Part shown: positions 8,960 to 17,765 of the stretch, in pieces
Position numbering within the stretch: position 1 is the first letter of the stretch
Layout: each line of letters begins with the position of its first letter
Origin: Niallia circulans NBRC 13626
GTDB taxonomy: Bacteria; Bacillota; Bacilli; Bacillales; Cytobacillaceae
NCBI RefSeq assembly: GCF_001591585.1
Contig: NZ_BCVE01000013.1
Coordinates: 44,801-108,800, forward strand
Reading direction: 5' to 3'
Length of the DNA: 64,000 bases
Program-made: the position numbers and the translations under genes
The notes under the pieces: model-generated
The model's input: the letters and a program-made list of their open reading frames with translations, nothing else
What the model was told of the DNA's origin: nothing
The model's database searches: none

Positions 8960-10167
8960 ATGAGCAATTAAACAAAGCTCCTTGTGGTTTTATTACGCTT
9001 TCGAAAGAGGGCATTCTATTATCTATTAATGATACATTAGTTCAATTACTTGGTTATCGTTTAGATCAATTAATTGGACATCACATCAATGTCATTCTTG
9101 CTAAGCCTTCACAGGTATTTATGCAACTTTATTTCTTTCCATTGGTAACTGTTCAGCATCAAGTAGAAGAAATGTATCTCTCTTTTACTAATAGGAATGG
9201 AGAAGAAATACCCGTTCTGATTAACGCATCACTCAGCCAAGATAAGAATAGTCAAATTATAACTTGTGTAATTATCCCTATACAGAGAAGAAATGAATAC
9301 GAAAACCAGTTAATTATGTCCAAAAAAATTATGGAGGATGCATTAAAGGAAATAAGCATTGTTAATGTAAAATTGGAGAAAGCCCTTCATAATTTGGAAG
9401 AAAATCAGAAGAAACTTTTAGAAGTGAATAAGCAGAATGAACAATTTAAAAAAGATACACATAGAGAATTGAATCTAGCAAAGAAAATACAAGAAAGATC
9501 ACTGCCTGAAATAATATCTGCCGATCACATCGAAATGGAATCCTATTATTCTGCATCGAAGGAATTATCAGGGGATATTTATGGCTGTTATAAAATAAAT
9601 AATCATCGATATGGAATTATTCTATTAGATGTAATGGGACACGGTATTTCATCAGCACTAATAACTATGTCTTTGCAATCTTTATTCCAAAGGTTGATTC
9701 CAAAAGGAACTGCTACTAACGAAGTGATAAAAGAATTAGATGATCATTTACATACTTTATTTCATCACAATCAGGAATCCTGGCATTATTGTACGGCTAT
9801 TTATCTTGTAATTGATACCGATAAAAAAACGATAGAGTATACGAATTGTGGACATCCACCAGCTATCTTTCAGAATTCTGCAGGGAGTCAGTCAGAACTT
9901 CGAGCAACTGCGCCTCCACTAGGGACATTTGAGGGGATACAGTATGAAATAGAAACATTTCATTATGATATAGGCAGCAGAATTCTTTTATACACCGATG
10001 GCGTCTCAGAACCTCTTGGCTTCCATCGGCTAGGTTCCTTGTTAATGGAGCATTCATCTGAACCATTGATAGGGTTAAAAGAAAAAGTCTTGCAATCTCT
10101 TCAAAATGAAGGAGAGGAGAAATTTAATAATGATGATCAGTGTTTTATTTTAGTTGGTTTAAAATAG
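8956..10167 (+). CDS. rsbP: RsbP, PAS-PP2C phosphatase activating sigma-B
   Basis: 403 aa. An N-terminal PAS domain (about 5-110: [24 protein letters not shown]), a coiled coil (about 120-180, [26 protein letters not shown]), and a PP2C/SpoIIE-type phosphatase domain (about 185-400) with metal ligands in [14 protein letters not shown] and YTDGV. The family member dephosphorylates the anti-anti-sigma factor RsbV when cellular energy falls. It is translationally coupled to rsbQ. Architecture and neighbour make the call firm. Confidence 0.93.
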   Translation: MNEQLNKAPCGFITLSKEGILLSINDTLVQLLGYRLDQLIGHHINVILAKPSQVFMQLYFFPLVTVQHQVEEMYLSFTNRNGEEIPVLINASLSQDKNSQIITCVIIPIQRRNEYENQLIMSKKIMEDALKEISIVNVKLEKALHNLEENQKKLLEVNKQNEQFKKDTHRELNLAKKIQERSLPEIISADHIEMESYYSASKELSGDIYGCYKINNHRYGIILLDVMGHGISSALITMSLQSLFQRLIPKGTATNEVIKELDDHLHTLFHHNQESWHYCTAIYLVIDTDKKTIEYTNCGHPPAIFQNSAGSQSELRATAPPLGTFEGIQYEIETFHYDIGSRILLYTDGVSEPLGFHRLGSLLMEHSSEPLIGLKEKVLQSLQNEGEEKFNNDDQCFILVGLK

Positions 10168-10219
10168 ATATGTAATAGAGTAAGAGAAAAGCATTTAACT
10201 ATTTCGACTCTAATCCAAT

Positions 10220-10250
10220 AAAGCATCTTTATCTGGAAAAAGGATGCTTT
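10220..10250 (+). terminator. Probable terminator of rsbQP
   Basis: AAAGCATC and GATGCTTT form a perfect 8-bp stem with a 15-nt loop, 53 bases after the rsbP stop. The T-run after it is weak (ATATCATTTTTC). Confidence 0.6.
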
Positions 10251-10379
10251 ATATCATTTTTCTGTTATAAGCTCCACCAATAAAACATGCAATTAGTAAA
10301 CAGAAAAGAACTATAACAAAGTGCAGCTTGTTGACAAAAGGAATTTAGGAAATGCAAATGGAATTATTATGCATTGATT

Positions 10380-10566
10380 GGAGTGGAATGGGTGAGACTC
10401 CTGTGGGATCTGCGAGACAGTCTGAGACCCTGCAGGCCTTAGGCCGAAGCGGCTCGGCGCGAGCCCCAAGGAAAGCGAACCCCTGAAACGGAAATCAACT
10501 CTTATTTAAAAGAATCTATATTTATAAACTAAGACAAACTCCTAATTACTGAATTAGGAGTTTGTC
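10380..10566. repeat. Dispersed Bacillaceae-type intergenic element
   Basis: A locally GC-rich block starts at GGAGTGGAATGGGTGAGACTC and contains CTCCTGTGGGAT, GAGACCCTGCAGGC, GGAAAGCGAACCCC and ACGGAAATCAACTC. From memory this pattern is a non-coding element found many times between genes in Bacillaceae genomes. It is followed by a perfect 15-bp hairpin (arms 10533-10547 and 10552-10566, loop ACTG) and GACAGTCTGAAC. No coding frame fits. Function unknown; a structured RNA or a miniature mobile element are both possible. Confidence 0.6.
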
Positions 10567-10801
10567 GACAGTCTGAACTATAACATAGTGTTAAGGTTCT
10601 TTTTTGTGTATTTTTTCCTTTTGATCTTTTATGGGAAACATGCAATCAAAGTACAGAGACAAGCAATAGATTTACTTAGTTCAACAAGCTCTTTATAAAG
10701 CTATTTTGAAATGGGCATAATGGAAATTCGTAAGACTATATAAGCAAATGTAGATTACACCACTTTAATACACGCTTGGTATATCACTTTATGAAAAGTA
10801 G

Positions 10802-10849
10802 TTGACATGTACAAATAAAGTATTATATAATTATCTCGAATTCAAGATA
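10802..10849 (+). promoter_or_regulatory. mhqR promoter with MhqR box
   Basis: TTGACA (10802-10807), an 18-bp spacer and TATAAT (10826-10831) form a near-consensus sigma-A promoter. Directly after the -10 lies TATCTCGAATTCAAGATA (10832-10849), 17 of 18 matches to the palindrome TATCTCGAATTCGAGATA that I recall as the B. subtilis MhqR box. Placement over the transcription start implies self-repression. Confidence 0.85.
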
Positions 10850-10867
10850 ATTGAAAGGAAGATTATC

Positions 10868-11323
10868 ATGGATAATAAGGAAGTAAGTAAATATGAAGAA
10901 GATTTATCACTAAAGGTATTCGTTGTGTTGTCGAGAGCATTGCAATCGATAAAGAAACGAGTAGAAGAAGATATAAAATGTCTCGGGTTAAACCCTACAG
11001 AATTTTCTGTGCTGGAATTGATTTATAGCAAAGGGGATCAGCCAATTCAAAAGATTGGTGAAAAAGTTTTGATTGCAAGCAGCAGCATTACCTATGTTGT
11101 AGATAAATTAGAGAATAAAAAATTAATCAGAAGAAAACCTTGTCCAAAAGACCGCCGCATAACCTATGTGGTAATAACAGAAGAGGGAACCGAGCTTATG
11201 GACAAAGTCTTTCCAAAGCATAGAGCAGCTATGAACGAGATATGTGGCGGGTTAGACAATAAAGAAAAAGAAATACTGATTGAACAGCTCAAAAAATTAG
11301 GGCTTCATGCACAAGAGATGTGA
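10868..11323 (+). CDS. mhqR: MhqR-type MarR-family repressor
   Basis: The 151-aa protein has the MarR winged-helix layout (GDQPIQKIGEKVLIASSSITYVVDKLE, RRKPCPKDRRITYVVITEEG). In B. subtilis MhqR represses detoxification genes for hydroquinones, catechols and quinone-like electrophiles. I start at the ATG at 10868, preceded by GAAAGGA; the upstream ATG at 10808 lies inside its own promoter. A near-perfect MhqR box overlaps the promoter and the following genes are the expected targets. Cysteines occur in IKCLGL, RKPCPK and NEICGG, but MhqR sensing chemistry cannot be judged from them. Confidence 0.82.
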   Translation: MDNKEVSKYEEDLSLKVFVVLSRALQSIKKRVEEDIKCLGLNPTEFSVLELIYSKGDQPIQKIGEKVLIASSSITYVVDKLENKKLIRRKPCPKDRRITYVVITEEGTELMDKVFPKHRAAMNEICGGLDNKEKEILIEQLKKLGLHAQEM

Positions 11324-11338
11324 TTTTTTTTGAGGTTA

Positions 11339-11366
11339 TATCTCGAATTAATAATATTTTAATTCG
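11339..11366. promoter_or_regulatory. Candidate second MhqR box before the dioxygenase operon
   Basis: TATCTCGAATTAATAATA (11339-11356) matches 14 of 18 positions of the MhqR palindrome, with a complete left half. CGAATTA at 11344-11350 is also mirrored by TAATTCG at 11360-11366. It lies about 100 bases before the dioxygenase gene. Confidence 0.5.
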
Positions 11367-11469
11367 TAGTAATGAGCAAAATAGAGAATTTCTATAAATG
11401 ATTTTTCTGCTTATAACAAATAGTAATTAAATAAAGCTTGCTAGAAAATTGGAATAGGAGTGAACGGGA

Positions 11470-12408
11470 ATGACGAAGAGCACAAGTGGAATTCACCATA
11501 TTACGGCAATCGTAGGCCACCCGCAAGAGAATGTTGACTTTTATGCAGGTGTATTAGGATTGCGTTTAGTGAAACAGACTGTCAATTTTGATGATCCAGG
11601 GACATATCATTTATATTTTGGAGATGAAGGCGGCAATCCAGGAACGATTATTACTTTCTTTCCATGGGCGGGAGCGCGTCAAGGAGTTATTGGAGACGGG
11701 CAAGTCGGCGTAACGTCTTATGTGGTGCCTAAAGGAGCTCTTTCATTTTGGGAAAAAAGGTTAGCAAAATTTAATATTTCTTTCACAAAAACAGAGCGTT
11801 TTGGAGAGGAATACTTAGCTTTTTCTGATCCTCATGGCTTACTGCTAGAAATAGTAGAAAGAGCAGAAGGGAAAAATAATAGCTGGCAGTTTGGTGAGGT
11901 GACACCTAAAAATGCTATTAAAGGATTTGGCGGTGCAACGCTTTTATCGAAACAACCTGCACAAACAGCAGAACTTTTAGAAAAAGTGATGGGGTTTAAA
12001 AAAGTTGGCGAAGAAGGAGAATATGTACGTTTCCGTTCCTTTAGCGATATTGGAAATGTCATCGATTTAAAATTAACTACAGGCAGAAGTGGAGAGATGG
12101 GTGTTGGGACTGTTCATCATATTGCTTTTAGAGCAGTGGATGATCTTGACCAATTAGACTGGCAAAAACATGTCTCGCAAAATGGATACCATGTAACAGC
12201 TGTTAAGGATCGAAATTATTTTAATGCCATCTATTTTAGAGAGCATGGTGAAATCCTCTTTGAAATTGCGACAGATCCTCCAGGATTTGCCATTGATGAA
12301 TCTAAAGAAACACTAGGAGAGACATTAATGCTGCCAAGTCAATATGAACAATATAGAGAACAGCTTAATAGCAGATTAATACCAATTGATGTTAGAAATC
12401 TCGACTAA
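11470..12408 (+). CDS. VOC-family ring-cleaving dioxygenase (MhqA/E/O type)
   Basis: 312 aa, two vicinal-oxygen-chelate modules. The three metal ligands expected from the PcpA/hydroquinone-dioxygenase group are visible: His in GIHHITAI (9-10), His in GTVHHIAF and Glu in EILFEIATD. Such enzymes open the ring of hydroquinone- or catechol-like compounds with Fe(II) and O2. It is the first of four closely spaced plus-strand genes (11.47-14.6 kb) and a clear paralogue of the gene at 13062. An AATAGGAGTG site precedes the ATG. Probably induced by quinones through MhqR. Confidence 0.87.
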   Translation: MTKSTSGIHHITAIVGHPQENVDFYAGVLGLRLVKQTVNFDDPGTYHLYFGDEGGNPGTIITFFPWAGARQGVIGDGQVGVTSYVVPKGALSFWEKRLAKFNISFTKTERFGEEYLAFSDPHGLLLEIVERAEGKNNSWQFGEVTPKNAIKGFGGATLLSKQPAQTAELLEKVMGFKKVGEEGEYVRFRSFSDIGNVIDLKLTTGRSGEMGVGTVHHIAFRAVDDLDQLDWQKHVSQNGYHVTAVKDRNYFNAIYFREHGEILFEIATDPPGFAIDESKETLGETLMLPSQYEQYREQLNSRLIPIDVRNLD

Positions 12409-12426
12409 TTTGTAAAGGATGATTTG

Positions 12427-13038
12427 ATGCATTCCATTGATCCGAAAACCATTTCAGAAAGAGAGAATTATAAATTTCTAATTGGAAGCATAATTCCTAG
12501 ACCTATTGCCTTTGTTACTAGCTTGTCGGAAGAGGGTGTCTTAAATGGGGCTCCTTTCAGCTACTTTAATATTGTATCATCTAATCCGCCAATGATATCG
12601 TTATCCATTCAGCGTTCCAATGGGAAACCAAAGGATACGGCAAGGAACATTTTAAACAAAAGGGAATTTGTCATTCATATTGTAGATGAACAAAATGTTG
12701 ATAAAATCAATCAAACGGCAGCAAGTCTTGCGCCAAGTGAAAGTGAGATTGAATTAGCAGGATTAACACCGATAGATAGCAGCGCCATCTCTGTACCGGG
12801 GATAAAGGAAGCTAAGATTCGTATGGAATGTGTATTGGAACATTCATTAGAATTGGGAGGTACCGAGGCACTTCCTGGATGTGATTTTCTAATTGGAAGA
12901 GTGGTTCATTATCACATTGATTCTACCCTGTATGAAAATGGCAGAATTGATCCAAGAGGGTTAGCAGCTGTCAGCAGATTAGCGGGAAATGACTATGCAA
13001 AAATTGGGGACATGTTTACAAAAGTAAGACCACAATAG
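12427..13038 (+). CDS. Flavin reductase / FMN-binding split-barrel protein
   Basis: About 203 aa with the flavin-reductase (RutF/DIM6-NTAB) fold: IIPRPIAFVTSLSEEGVLN, APFSYFNIVSSNPPM and RGLAAVSRLAGNDYAKIG are family hallmarks for FMN binding. It sits 15-24 bases from the dioxygenases on either side, so it is operonic with them, and probably supplies reduced flavin or reduces quinone-like substrates. The ATG at 12427 fits AAAGG better than the TTG one codon earlier. Confidence 0.85.
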   Translation: MHSIDPKTISERENYKFLIGSIIPRPIAFVTSLSEEGVLNGAPFSYFNIVSSNPPMISLSIQRSNGKPKDTARNILNKREFVIHIVDEQNVDKINQTAASLAPSESEIELAGLTPIDSSAISVPGIKEAKIRMECVLEHSLELGGTEALPGCDFLIGRVVHYHIDSTLYENGRIDPRGLAAVSRLAGNDYAKIGDMFTKVRPQ

Positions 13039-13061
13039 TTCCATGAAATGGAGAGGATAAG

Positions 13062-14009
13062 ATGCAAAAAACAGCAGGAATTCATCATATTTCAGCAATG
13101 GTAAATGATGCACAAAGAAATATTGATTTTTATGTAGGTGTCCTTGGTCTACGATTGGTAAAAAAGACAATTAATTTTGATCGCCCAGAAGTATATCATC
13201 TCTATTTTGGGAATGAAACAGGGGAACCGGGAACAATTATTACCTTCTTTCCATGGGAAAAACAGCTGAAAGGTAGAATTGGCCAAGGGCAAGTTGGTGT
13301 AACGAGTTATGTTATTCCACAAGGTAGCAGTGCATTTTGGAAAAATCGTCTTCTTTCCTATGGTGTAGAAGTGGAAAGTGCTGCGAGATTTAACGAAAAA
13401 TATTTGCAATTTGTCGATCCAGATGGTCTGCAAATCGAATTAGTGGAACGAAACGAAGGACCAACAAGTAATTGGCAGCTAGGTTCGATCCATCCCGCTG
13501 CTGCTATTAAAGGTTTTGGCGGAGCAACATTACTTTCAGCACAACCGAACAAAACAGCAGAGGTATTAGAACATATATTGGGTCTTAAATGTGTAGGAGA
13601 AGATGCAGGGTATCTCCGTTTCTTTGCAGATGCACAGATAGGAAATGTGATAGATATCAAATTGACCCCGTCTGTTCGTGGTCTCATGGGAGCAGGAACT
13701 GTCCACCATATTGCTTGGCGGGCAAAAGATGAGACAGAGCTTCAGCAATGGAGAACGCTGCTTCAAGAAAAAGGGTATTATCCAACGGAAGTGAAAGATC
13801 GAAACTATTTTAAAGCCTTATATTTTCATGAAGAAGGCGGCATTCTATTTGAAATAGCTACTGATGGACCTGGATTTGCGGTGGATGAGCCAACAGAACA
13901 GCTGGGAGAGAAGCTTATGCTTCCTGAGTGGTTAGAAGAAAAGCGTGATGAGTTAACAGCTGCTTTGCCTAAAGTAGAGGTTAGAATCTTAGAGGAGGAG
14001 AAGGGATGA
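13062..14009 (+). CDS. Second VOC ring-cleaving dioxygenase (MhqE-like)
   Basis: 315 aa, closely related to the product of the gene at 11470 over its whole length (shared FYxGVLGLRLVK, PGTIITFFPW, QVGVTSYV, IKGFGGATLLS). Metal ligands: His in GIHHISAM, His in GTVHHIAW, Glu in GILFEIATD. Its end overlaps the esterase start by ATGA, reproducing the B. subtilis mhqE-mhqD pairing. Two dioxygenases in one operon suggest a tandem duplication, split by the flavin reductase, with diverged substrate range. Confidence 0.86.
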   Translation: MQKTAGIHHISAMVNDAQRNIDFYVGVLGLRLVKKTINFDRPEVYHLYFGNETGEPGTIITFFPWEKQLKGRIGQGQVGVTSYVIPQGSSAFWKNRLLSYGVEVESAARFNEKYLQFVDPDGLQIELVERNEGPTSNWQLGSIHPAAAIKGFGGATLLSAQPNKTAEVLEHILGLKCVGEDAGYLRFFADAQIGNVIDIKLTPSVRGLMGAGTVHHIAWRAKDETELQQWRTLLQEKGYYPTEVKDRNYFKALYFHEEGGILFEIATDGPGFAVDEPTEQLGEKLMLPEWLEEKRDELTAALPKVEVRILEEEKG

Positions 14010-14617
14010 AACATATTTTCAATAAGGGAAAAGATCCGAAAAAACCCACGTTATTGATGTTACACGGAACAGGCGGAACAGAGTTAGATTTATTGCCACT
14101 AGCGGGGATGATTGATGATGAAGCTTCAGTGCTAAGTGTCCGTGGGAATATTTTAGAGAACGGCATGCCGCGTTTCTTTAAGCGTTTAGCAGAAGGTGTA
14201 TTTGATGAAGAAGATTTAATTTTTCGTACAAAGGAATTAAATGAATTTCTAGATGAAGCAGCCCAAAAATATGAATTTGATAGAGACAATATCGTGGCAA
14301 TTGGCTACTCTAATGGTGCCAATATTGCTGCAAGCTTATTATTTCACTATCAGGATGCATTAAAAGCAGCTATTCTACATCATCCAATGGTTCCAAGAAG
14401 AGGAATCACGCTCCCTGACTTAACAGGAAAAGGAGTATTTATTACCGCAGGAACGAATGATCCAATTTGTTCAAAAGAAGAATCAAATGAACTACAATCA
14501 ATGCTTGCTAATGCGAATGCGAATGTCGAAATGCATTGGGAAAACAGAGGCCATCAGCTAACAGCAGAGGAAGTAAAAGCAGCTTCTAAATGGTATTCGG
14601 CCTTAATGAATAACTAA
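14006..14617 (+). CDS. mhqD: MhqD-like carboxylesterase
   Basis: 203-aa alpha/beta hydrolase of the phospholipase/carboxylesterase family. Oxyanion region LMLHGTGGTELDLLPL, nucleophile Ser in IGYSNGANIA, acid Asp in TAGTNDPICS, His in NRGHQLT. B. subtilis MhqD has the same size and neighbour and takes part in detoxifying methylhydroquinone; it may hydrolyse ring-cleavage products. Four-base overlap with the dioxygenase gene makes co-translation likely. Confidence 0.85.
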   Translation: MKHIFNKGKDPKKPTLLMLHGTGGTELDLLPLAGMIDDEASVLSVRGNILENGMPRFFKRLAEGVFDEEDLIFRTKELNEFLDEAAQKYEFDRDNIVAIGYSNGANIAASLLFHYQDALKAAILHHPMVPRRGITLPDLTGKGVFITAGTNDPICSKEESNELQSMLANANANVEMHWENRGHQLTAEEVKAASKWYSALMNN

Positions 14618-14749
14618 TCATTAAAAAGAGAAAAATCAATCATAAATTTCTACAATTGGGGAATAAGAAGAACAGCTAACATTGAAAAGACTATTTCAGT
14701 GGAGGTGATTCTTATAAGAGATCAATAAAAAAATAAAGCAGGTGTACTT

Positions 14750-15409
14750 ATGGGATTTTTAAACAAATTATTTGGAAAATCAAAGGAGATGGAAAATATG
14801 TCAAATGTTAAAGTAGCAGTAATTTTTTATAGTATGGGTGGAACAAACTATCAACTAGCACAATGGGCAGCAGAAGGAGCAAAAGAAGCTGGCGCAGAAG
14901 TGAAAGTGGTAAAAGTACAAGAATTAGCGCCACAATCTGTTATTGACAGCAATGAAGCTTGGAAAGCAACAGTGGATGCAACAAAAGATGTACCAGTTGC
15001 ATCATCGGAAGATATTGAATGGGCAGATGCGATTATTTTTAGTGTTCCAACACGTTTTGGTACAATGCCTTCTCAAATGAAGCAATTCATTGATTTACAA
15101 GGCGGTCTATGGGCAAACGGAAAAACAGTAAACAAAGTAGTTAGTGCCATGACTTCTGCGCAAAATCCACATGGTGGACAAGAAGCAACATTATTATCCT
15201 TATACACTTCTATGATGCATTGGGGCGCTATTATTGCTGCACCAGGATATACAGATCCAGTTCTTTTCGGTGCAGGTGGAAACCCTTATGGAACAAGTGT
15301 AACAGTAGGACAAGATGGAAAAATGATCGAAGACGTTCAAGGTGCAGTTAAACACCAAGCGAAACGTACTGTTACCGTTGCAGAGTGGGTTAAAAAAGGA
15401 AATCAATAA
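14750..15409 (+). CDS. WrbA-type NAD(P)H:quinone oxidoreductase
   Basis: 219 aa, flavodoxin fold: FYSMGGTNYQLA binds the FMN phosphate, VPTRFGTMPSQMKQFID and TSAQNPHGGQEAT contact the isoalloxazine ring. The enzyme reduces quinones by two electrons and avoids semiquinones, which fits the quinone-stress cluster upstream. Start is uncertain: ATG 14750 follows GCAGGTG, but AAAGGAG at 14782 also sets up ATG 14798, where the conserved fold begins. The first 16 residues (GFLNKLFGKSKE) are a basic amphipathic extension. A terminator follows. Confidence 0.88.
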   Translation: MGFLNKLFGKSKEMENMSNVKVAVIFYSMGGTNYQLAQWAAEGAKEAGAEVKVVKVQELAPQSVIDSNEAWKATVDATKDVPVASSEDIEWADAIIFSVPTRFGTMPSQMKQFIDLQGGLWANGKTVNKVVSAMTSAQNPHGGQEATLLSLYTSMMHWGAIIAAPGYTDPVLFGAGGNPYGTSVTVGQDGKMIEDVQGAVKHQAKRTVTVAEWVKKGNQ

Positions 15410-15423
15410 TTTGTAAACATAGG

Positions 15424-15455
15424 AAAACCAGAAGTAGATAGCTTCTGGTTTTTTT
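15424..15455 (+). terminator. Terminator of the wrbA-like gene
   Basis: AAACCAGAAG pairs with CTTCTGGTTT around a short loop, followed by T7. Confidence 0.85.
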
Positions 15456-15463
15456 GCATGCTG

Positions 15464-16375
15464 TTATTCCACAGAAGCTTCCGATGGCAGCGGTTGAGGT
15501 AATTCCTCTTTTTGAATGGAGCTTAAAATAACACCGATAATGACAATTGCTCCGCCAATAACCTGGGTCAATGTAACGATTTCCTTTAGAAGAAAAACGG
15601 AGAAGACTATCCCAAGTACAGGAACAAGATTCATTAAGGAAACGGAAGCACTTGCAGACAGTTTTTTTAATCCATAATTATATAAAATAAAGGCAGCAAC
15701 GGAGCAGCCAATGCTTAAAAAGAGCAAAGAGGTTATGCTGATCACATTTGGCATTTTCCACGCTTCATCTTCCCAAAGTAAAAACGGTATAAAGCATAAA
15801 GTTCCTACAGTCATTTGATAGGATGTTATGGTCATTGCTGAATATTTCCTCGTTATATCTTTTGTAACAAAGTTGTAGCATGCCCAAACTATTCCAGCCC
15901 CTAGAAGAATAAGATTCCCCCAAAAGGATTGATTGCTTCCATCTACTTTAATTTGTGTCAAAATAGCAACACCTGTAATAGCCAGAAAGATTCCTAAAAT
16001 CTTTTGTAAGGAAGGCTTGGAGCGATAAAGGAAAAATTCAAGCAGTGCAGTAATGGCAGGAAAGGACGCAACAATTAAGGCGGCATTAGAAGCAGAAGTC
16101 ATTTGAACGCCTATATTCTCTAAGGTGAAATAAAGGGTAATTCCCAATAAACCACTTAAAAAAAGTCGTTTACGATCCTTGTTTCTGATTTTTTCTGTTG
16201 AATTTGTTATTTTGCGAATGATCCAGATAATAAGGGCTGCTATAAGTGTTCTTCCAGCTCCAAGCTGAATCGGCGCAAAGGTTTCGTAAGCTAATTTGGT
16301 TGTAATAAAAGAACCACTCCACAATATCACAGCACTAATACATGCTAAATAATAAATATGAATACCTTTTTCCAT
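15464..16375 (-). CDS. EamA-family (DMT) transporter
   Basis: About 303 aa with ten hydrophobic segments arranged as two EamA repeats (first about 8-140, second about 155-290). The family exports small metabolites such as amino acids, nucleobases or drugs. The frame is open to 16387 through GTG and TTG codons; I prefer the ATG at 16375, six bases after AGTGGTG. It is divergent from a TrmB-like regulator, and two inverted repeats lie between them, so that regulator probably controls it. Substrate unknown. Confidence 0.85.
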   Translation of the reverse strand: MEKGIHIYYLACISAVILWSGSFITTKLAYETFAPIQLGAGRTLIAALIIWIIRKITNSTEKIRNKDRKRLFLSGLLGITLYFTLENIGVQMTSASNAALIVASFPAITALLEFFLYRSKPSLQKILGIFLAITGVAILTQIKVDGSNQSFWGNLILLGAGIVWACYNFVTKDITRKYSAMTITSYQMTVGTLCFIPFLLWEDEAWKMPNVISITSLLFLSIGCSVAAFILYNYGLKKLSASASVSLMNLVPVLGIVFSVFLLKEIVTLTQVIGGAIVIIGVILSSIQKEELPQPLPSEASVE

Positions 16376-16397
16376 CATCAACACCACTTTTCAAAAT

Positions 16398-16493
16398 AGT
16401 AGCTACAAAAGTAACTACTTAAAATAGTAGCAGAATGATTTGTGATAAAGCAATAGCTTTTGGTAAAATAATAGTTACTAAAGTAGCAACTAT
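16398..16493. promoter_or_regulatory. Two inverted-repeat operators between exporter and regulator
   Basis: Site 1 (16398-16419) has arms AGTAGCTAC and GTAACTACT around AAAA (8 of 9 pairs). Site 2 (16471-16493) has arms ATAGTTACTAA and GTAGCAACTAT around one base (9 of 11 pairs). Both share the AGTWRCTA half-site. They flank the divergent promoter region and are the likely binding sites of the TrmB-like protein. Confidence 0.65.
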
Positions 16494-16504
16494 TCGGAGG
16501 GACT

Positions 16505-17332
16505 ATGAAAGACAATACTTTGGAGACATTAAGAAATTTAAATTTTACGGAATATGAGGGAAAGGCTTATCTAGCTTTATTAGCGGAATCTCCCTTAACG
16601 GGCTACGCCGTTGCCAAAAATTCAGGAGTGCCGCGTTCCAAAATTTACGAAGTACTGGAAAGTCTTGTCAATCGTGGCGACATTTTTGTCAGCTATGGCA
16701 ATACACCACAATACATTCCCGTACCAGCGAAAGAATTGATACGAAATCGCCGCTTAAAAGCAGAAGAGAATTTTGAACAGGCGGAAATGTTATTGGAAAA
16801 ATTTGAGAATACAACAAGTGATCGCGAAAACATCTGGAACATCACTGGAAGTAAGGAGATATTGGTTAAAGTAAAAGAATGTATTGCTTCTGCTGAACAA
16901 AGGATACTGATGGAAATATGGGCAGAGGATTTCAAGGAACTAGAAATGGAATTAGAGCAGGCTGCAAATCGAGGCGTAACAATCACGATTATTGCATATG
17001 GAGAAATAGTATCAGATTTTGCTAATATATATCGCCATGATATGAGTCAAGAAATTACGGAGGAATACGGTGGTAGATGGCTAGTCTTTAGTGGAGATGA
17101 TCAAGAGGTATTAGCTGGGATTATTTCCTTGGGAAAAGAAAGCCGTGCAGCTTGGACCATGCATGTTGGACTTGTAATGCCGATTACAGAAGTAATGATC
17201 CATGATTTATACTTAATGGAAATATTGGAGAAACATCGTGATATATTAGAAAACTCATTTGGGAAGAACCTTATTGATTTGCGGAGAAAATTTTCCATCT
17301 ATCCTGACTTCAAAAAGCATTATGTGAAATAA
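16505..17332 (+). CDS. TrmB-family transcriptional regulator
   Basis: 275 aa. Residues about 5-75 are the TrmB winged helix (LNFTEYEGKAYLALL, GYAVAKNSGVPRSKIYEVLESLVNRGDI). Residues about 110-250 form a phospholipase-D-like effector domain. TrmB proteins in bacilli are often local regulators of transport genes; archaeal relatives bind sugars. CGGAGG precedes the ATG. Divergent from the EamA exporter, with two shared inverted repeats. Inducer unknown. Confidence 0.87.
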   Translation: MKDNTLETLRNLNFTEYEGKAYLALLAESPLTGYAVAKNSGVPRSKIYEVLESLVNRGDIFVSYGNTPQYIPVPAKELIRNRRLKAEENFEQAEMLLEKFENTTSDRENIWNITGSKEILVKVKECIASAEQRILMEIWAEDFKELEMELEQAANRGVTITIIAYGEIVSDFANIYRHDMSQEITEEYGGRWLVFSGDDQEVLAGIISLGKESRAAWTMHVGLVMPITEVMIHDLYLMEILEKHRDILENSFGKNLIDLRRKFSIYPDFKKHYVK

Positions 17333-17373
17333 ATCAAATTGATATGCCAATTATATGGAAATGAGGGAAAGTA

Positions 17374-17580
17374 ATGGAAGTGTTTTTAATAAGCTTTTTT
17401 TCAGCTGCCATTATATTTATTACCGTTTTTTATATAATAAAGGCATTAGTTGTCGCTTTTAAGAGTGATGAAATATCACTGCGAAAGTTTGTTATTTTTT
17501 CAAGTTTTTCCATTGGAATAAGTGTAAGCATTGTGTCCATATTACCCTTTGGCTATCAAAAGATATTTGATTATATTTAA
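17374..17580 (+). CDS. Small membrane protein, 68 aa
   Basis: Two hydrophobic helices (about 3-29 and 41-61) joined by a charged loop AFKSDEISLRK. GAGGGAAAG lies before the ATG, and it starts 41 bases after the TrmB gene, so it may be co-transcribed. No family recognised. Confidence 0.6.
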   Translation: MEVFLISFFSAAIIFITVFYIIKALVVAFKSDEISLRKFVIFSSFSIGISVSIVSILPFGYQKIFDYI

Positions 17581-17596
17581 AAGACAAAGTATTTTT

Positions 17597-17720
17597 TTTA
17601 TAGAAGTGAAAGCGAGAGGACTCTGTGGGATGGCGAGAAAAACAGGCAGAGATTTAGCGCAAATCCTACGGAGTGAATCCCTCTATAGGGGAAAAGAACA
17701 TCTTATTCAAAGAGAGTAGT
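17597..17720. repeat. Possible degenerate copy of the 10.4-kb intergenic element
   Basis: GTGAAAGCGAGAGGACTCTGTG followed by GGGATGGCGAGA resembles the opening of the element at 10380 (AGACTCCTGTGGGATCTGCGAGA). The rest is only weakly alike. The short frame across it has no ribosome binding site and is not taken as a gene. Confidence 0.35.
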
Positions 17721-17765
17721 AAAACAAAAATAAACGTCTATTTCTAAAAATTAGGGTGTATTTAC

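Noticed and set aside
17531..17719. 62-codon plus-strand frame
   Set aside because: It overlaps the end of the small membrane gene and a degenerate repeat, and has no ribosome binding site.
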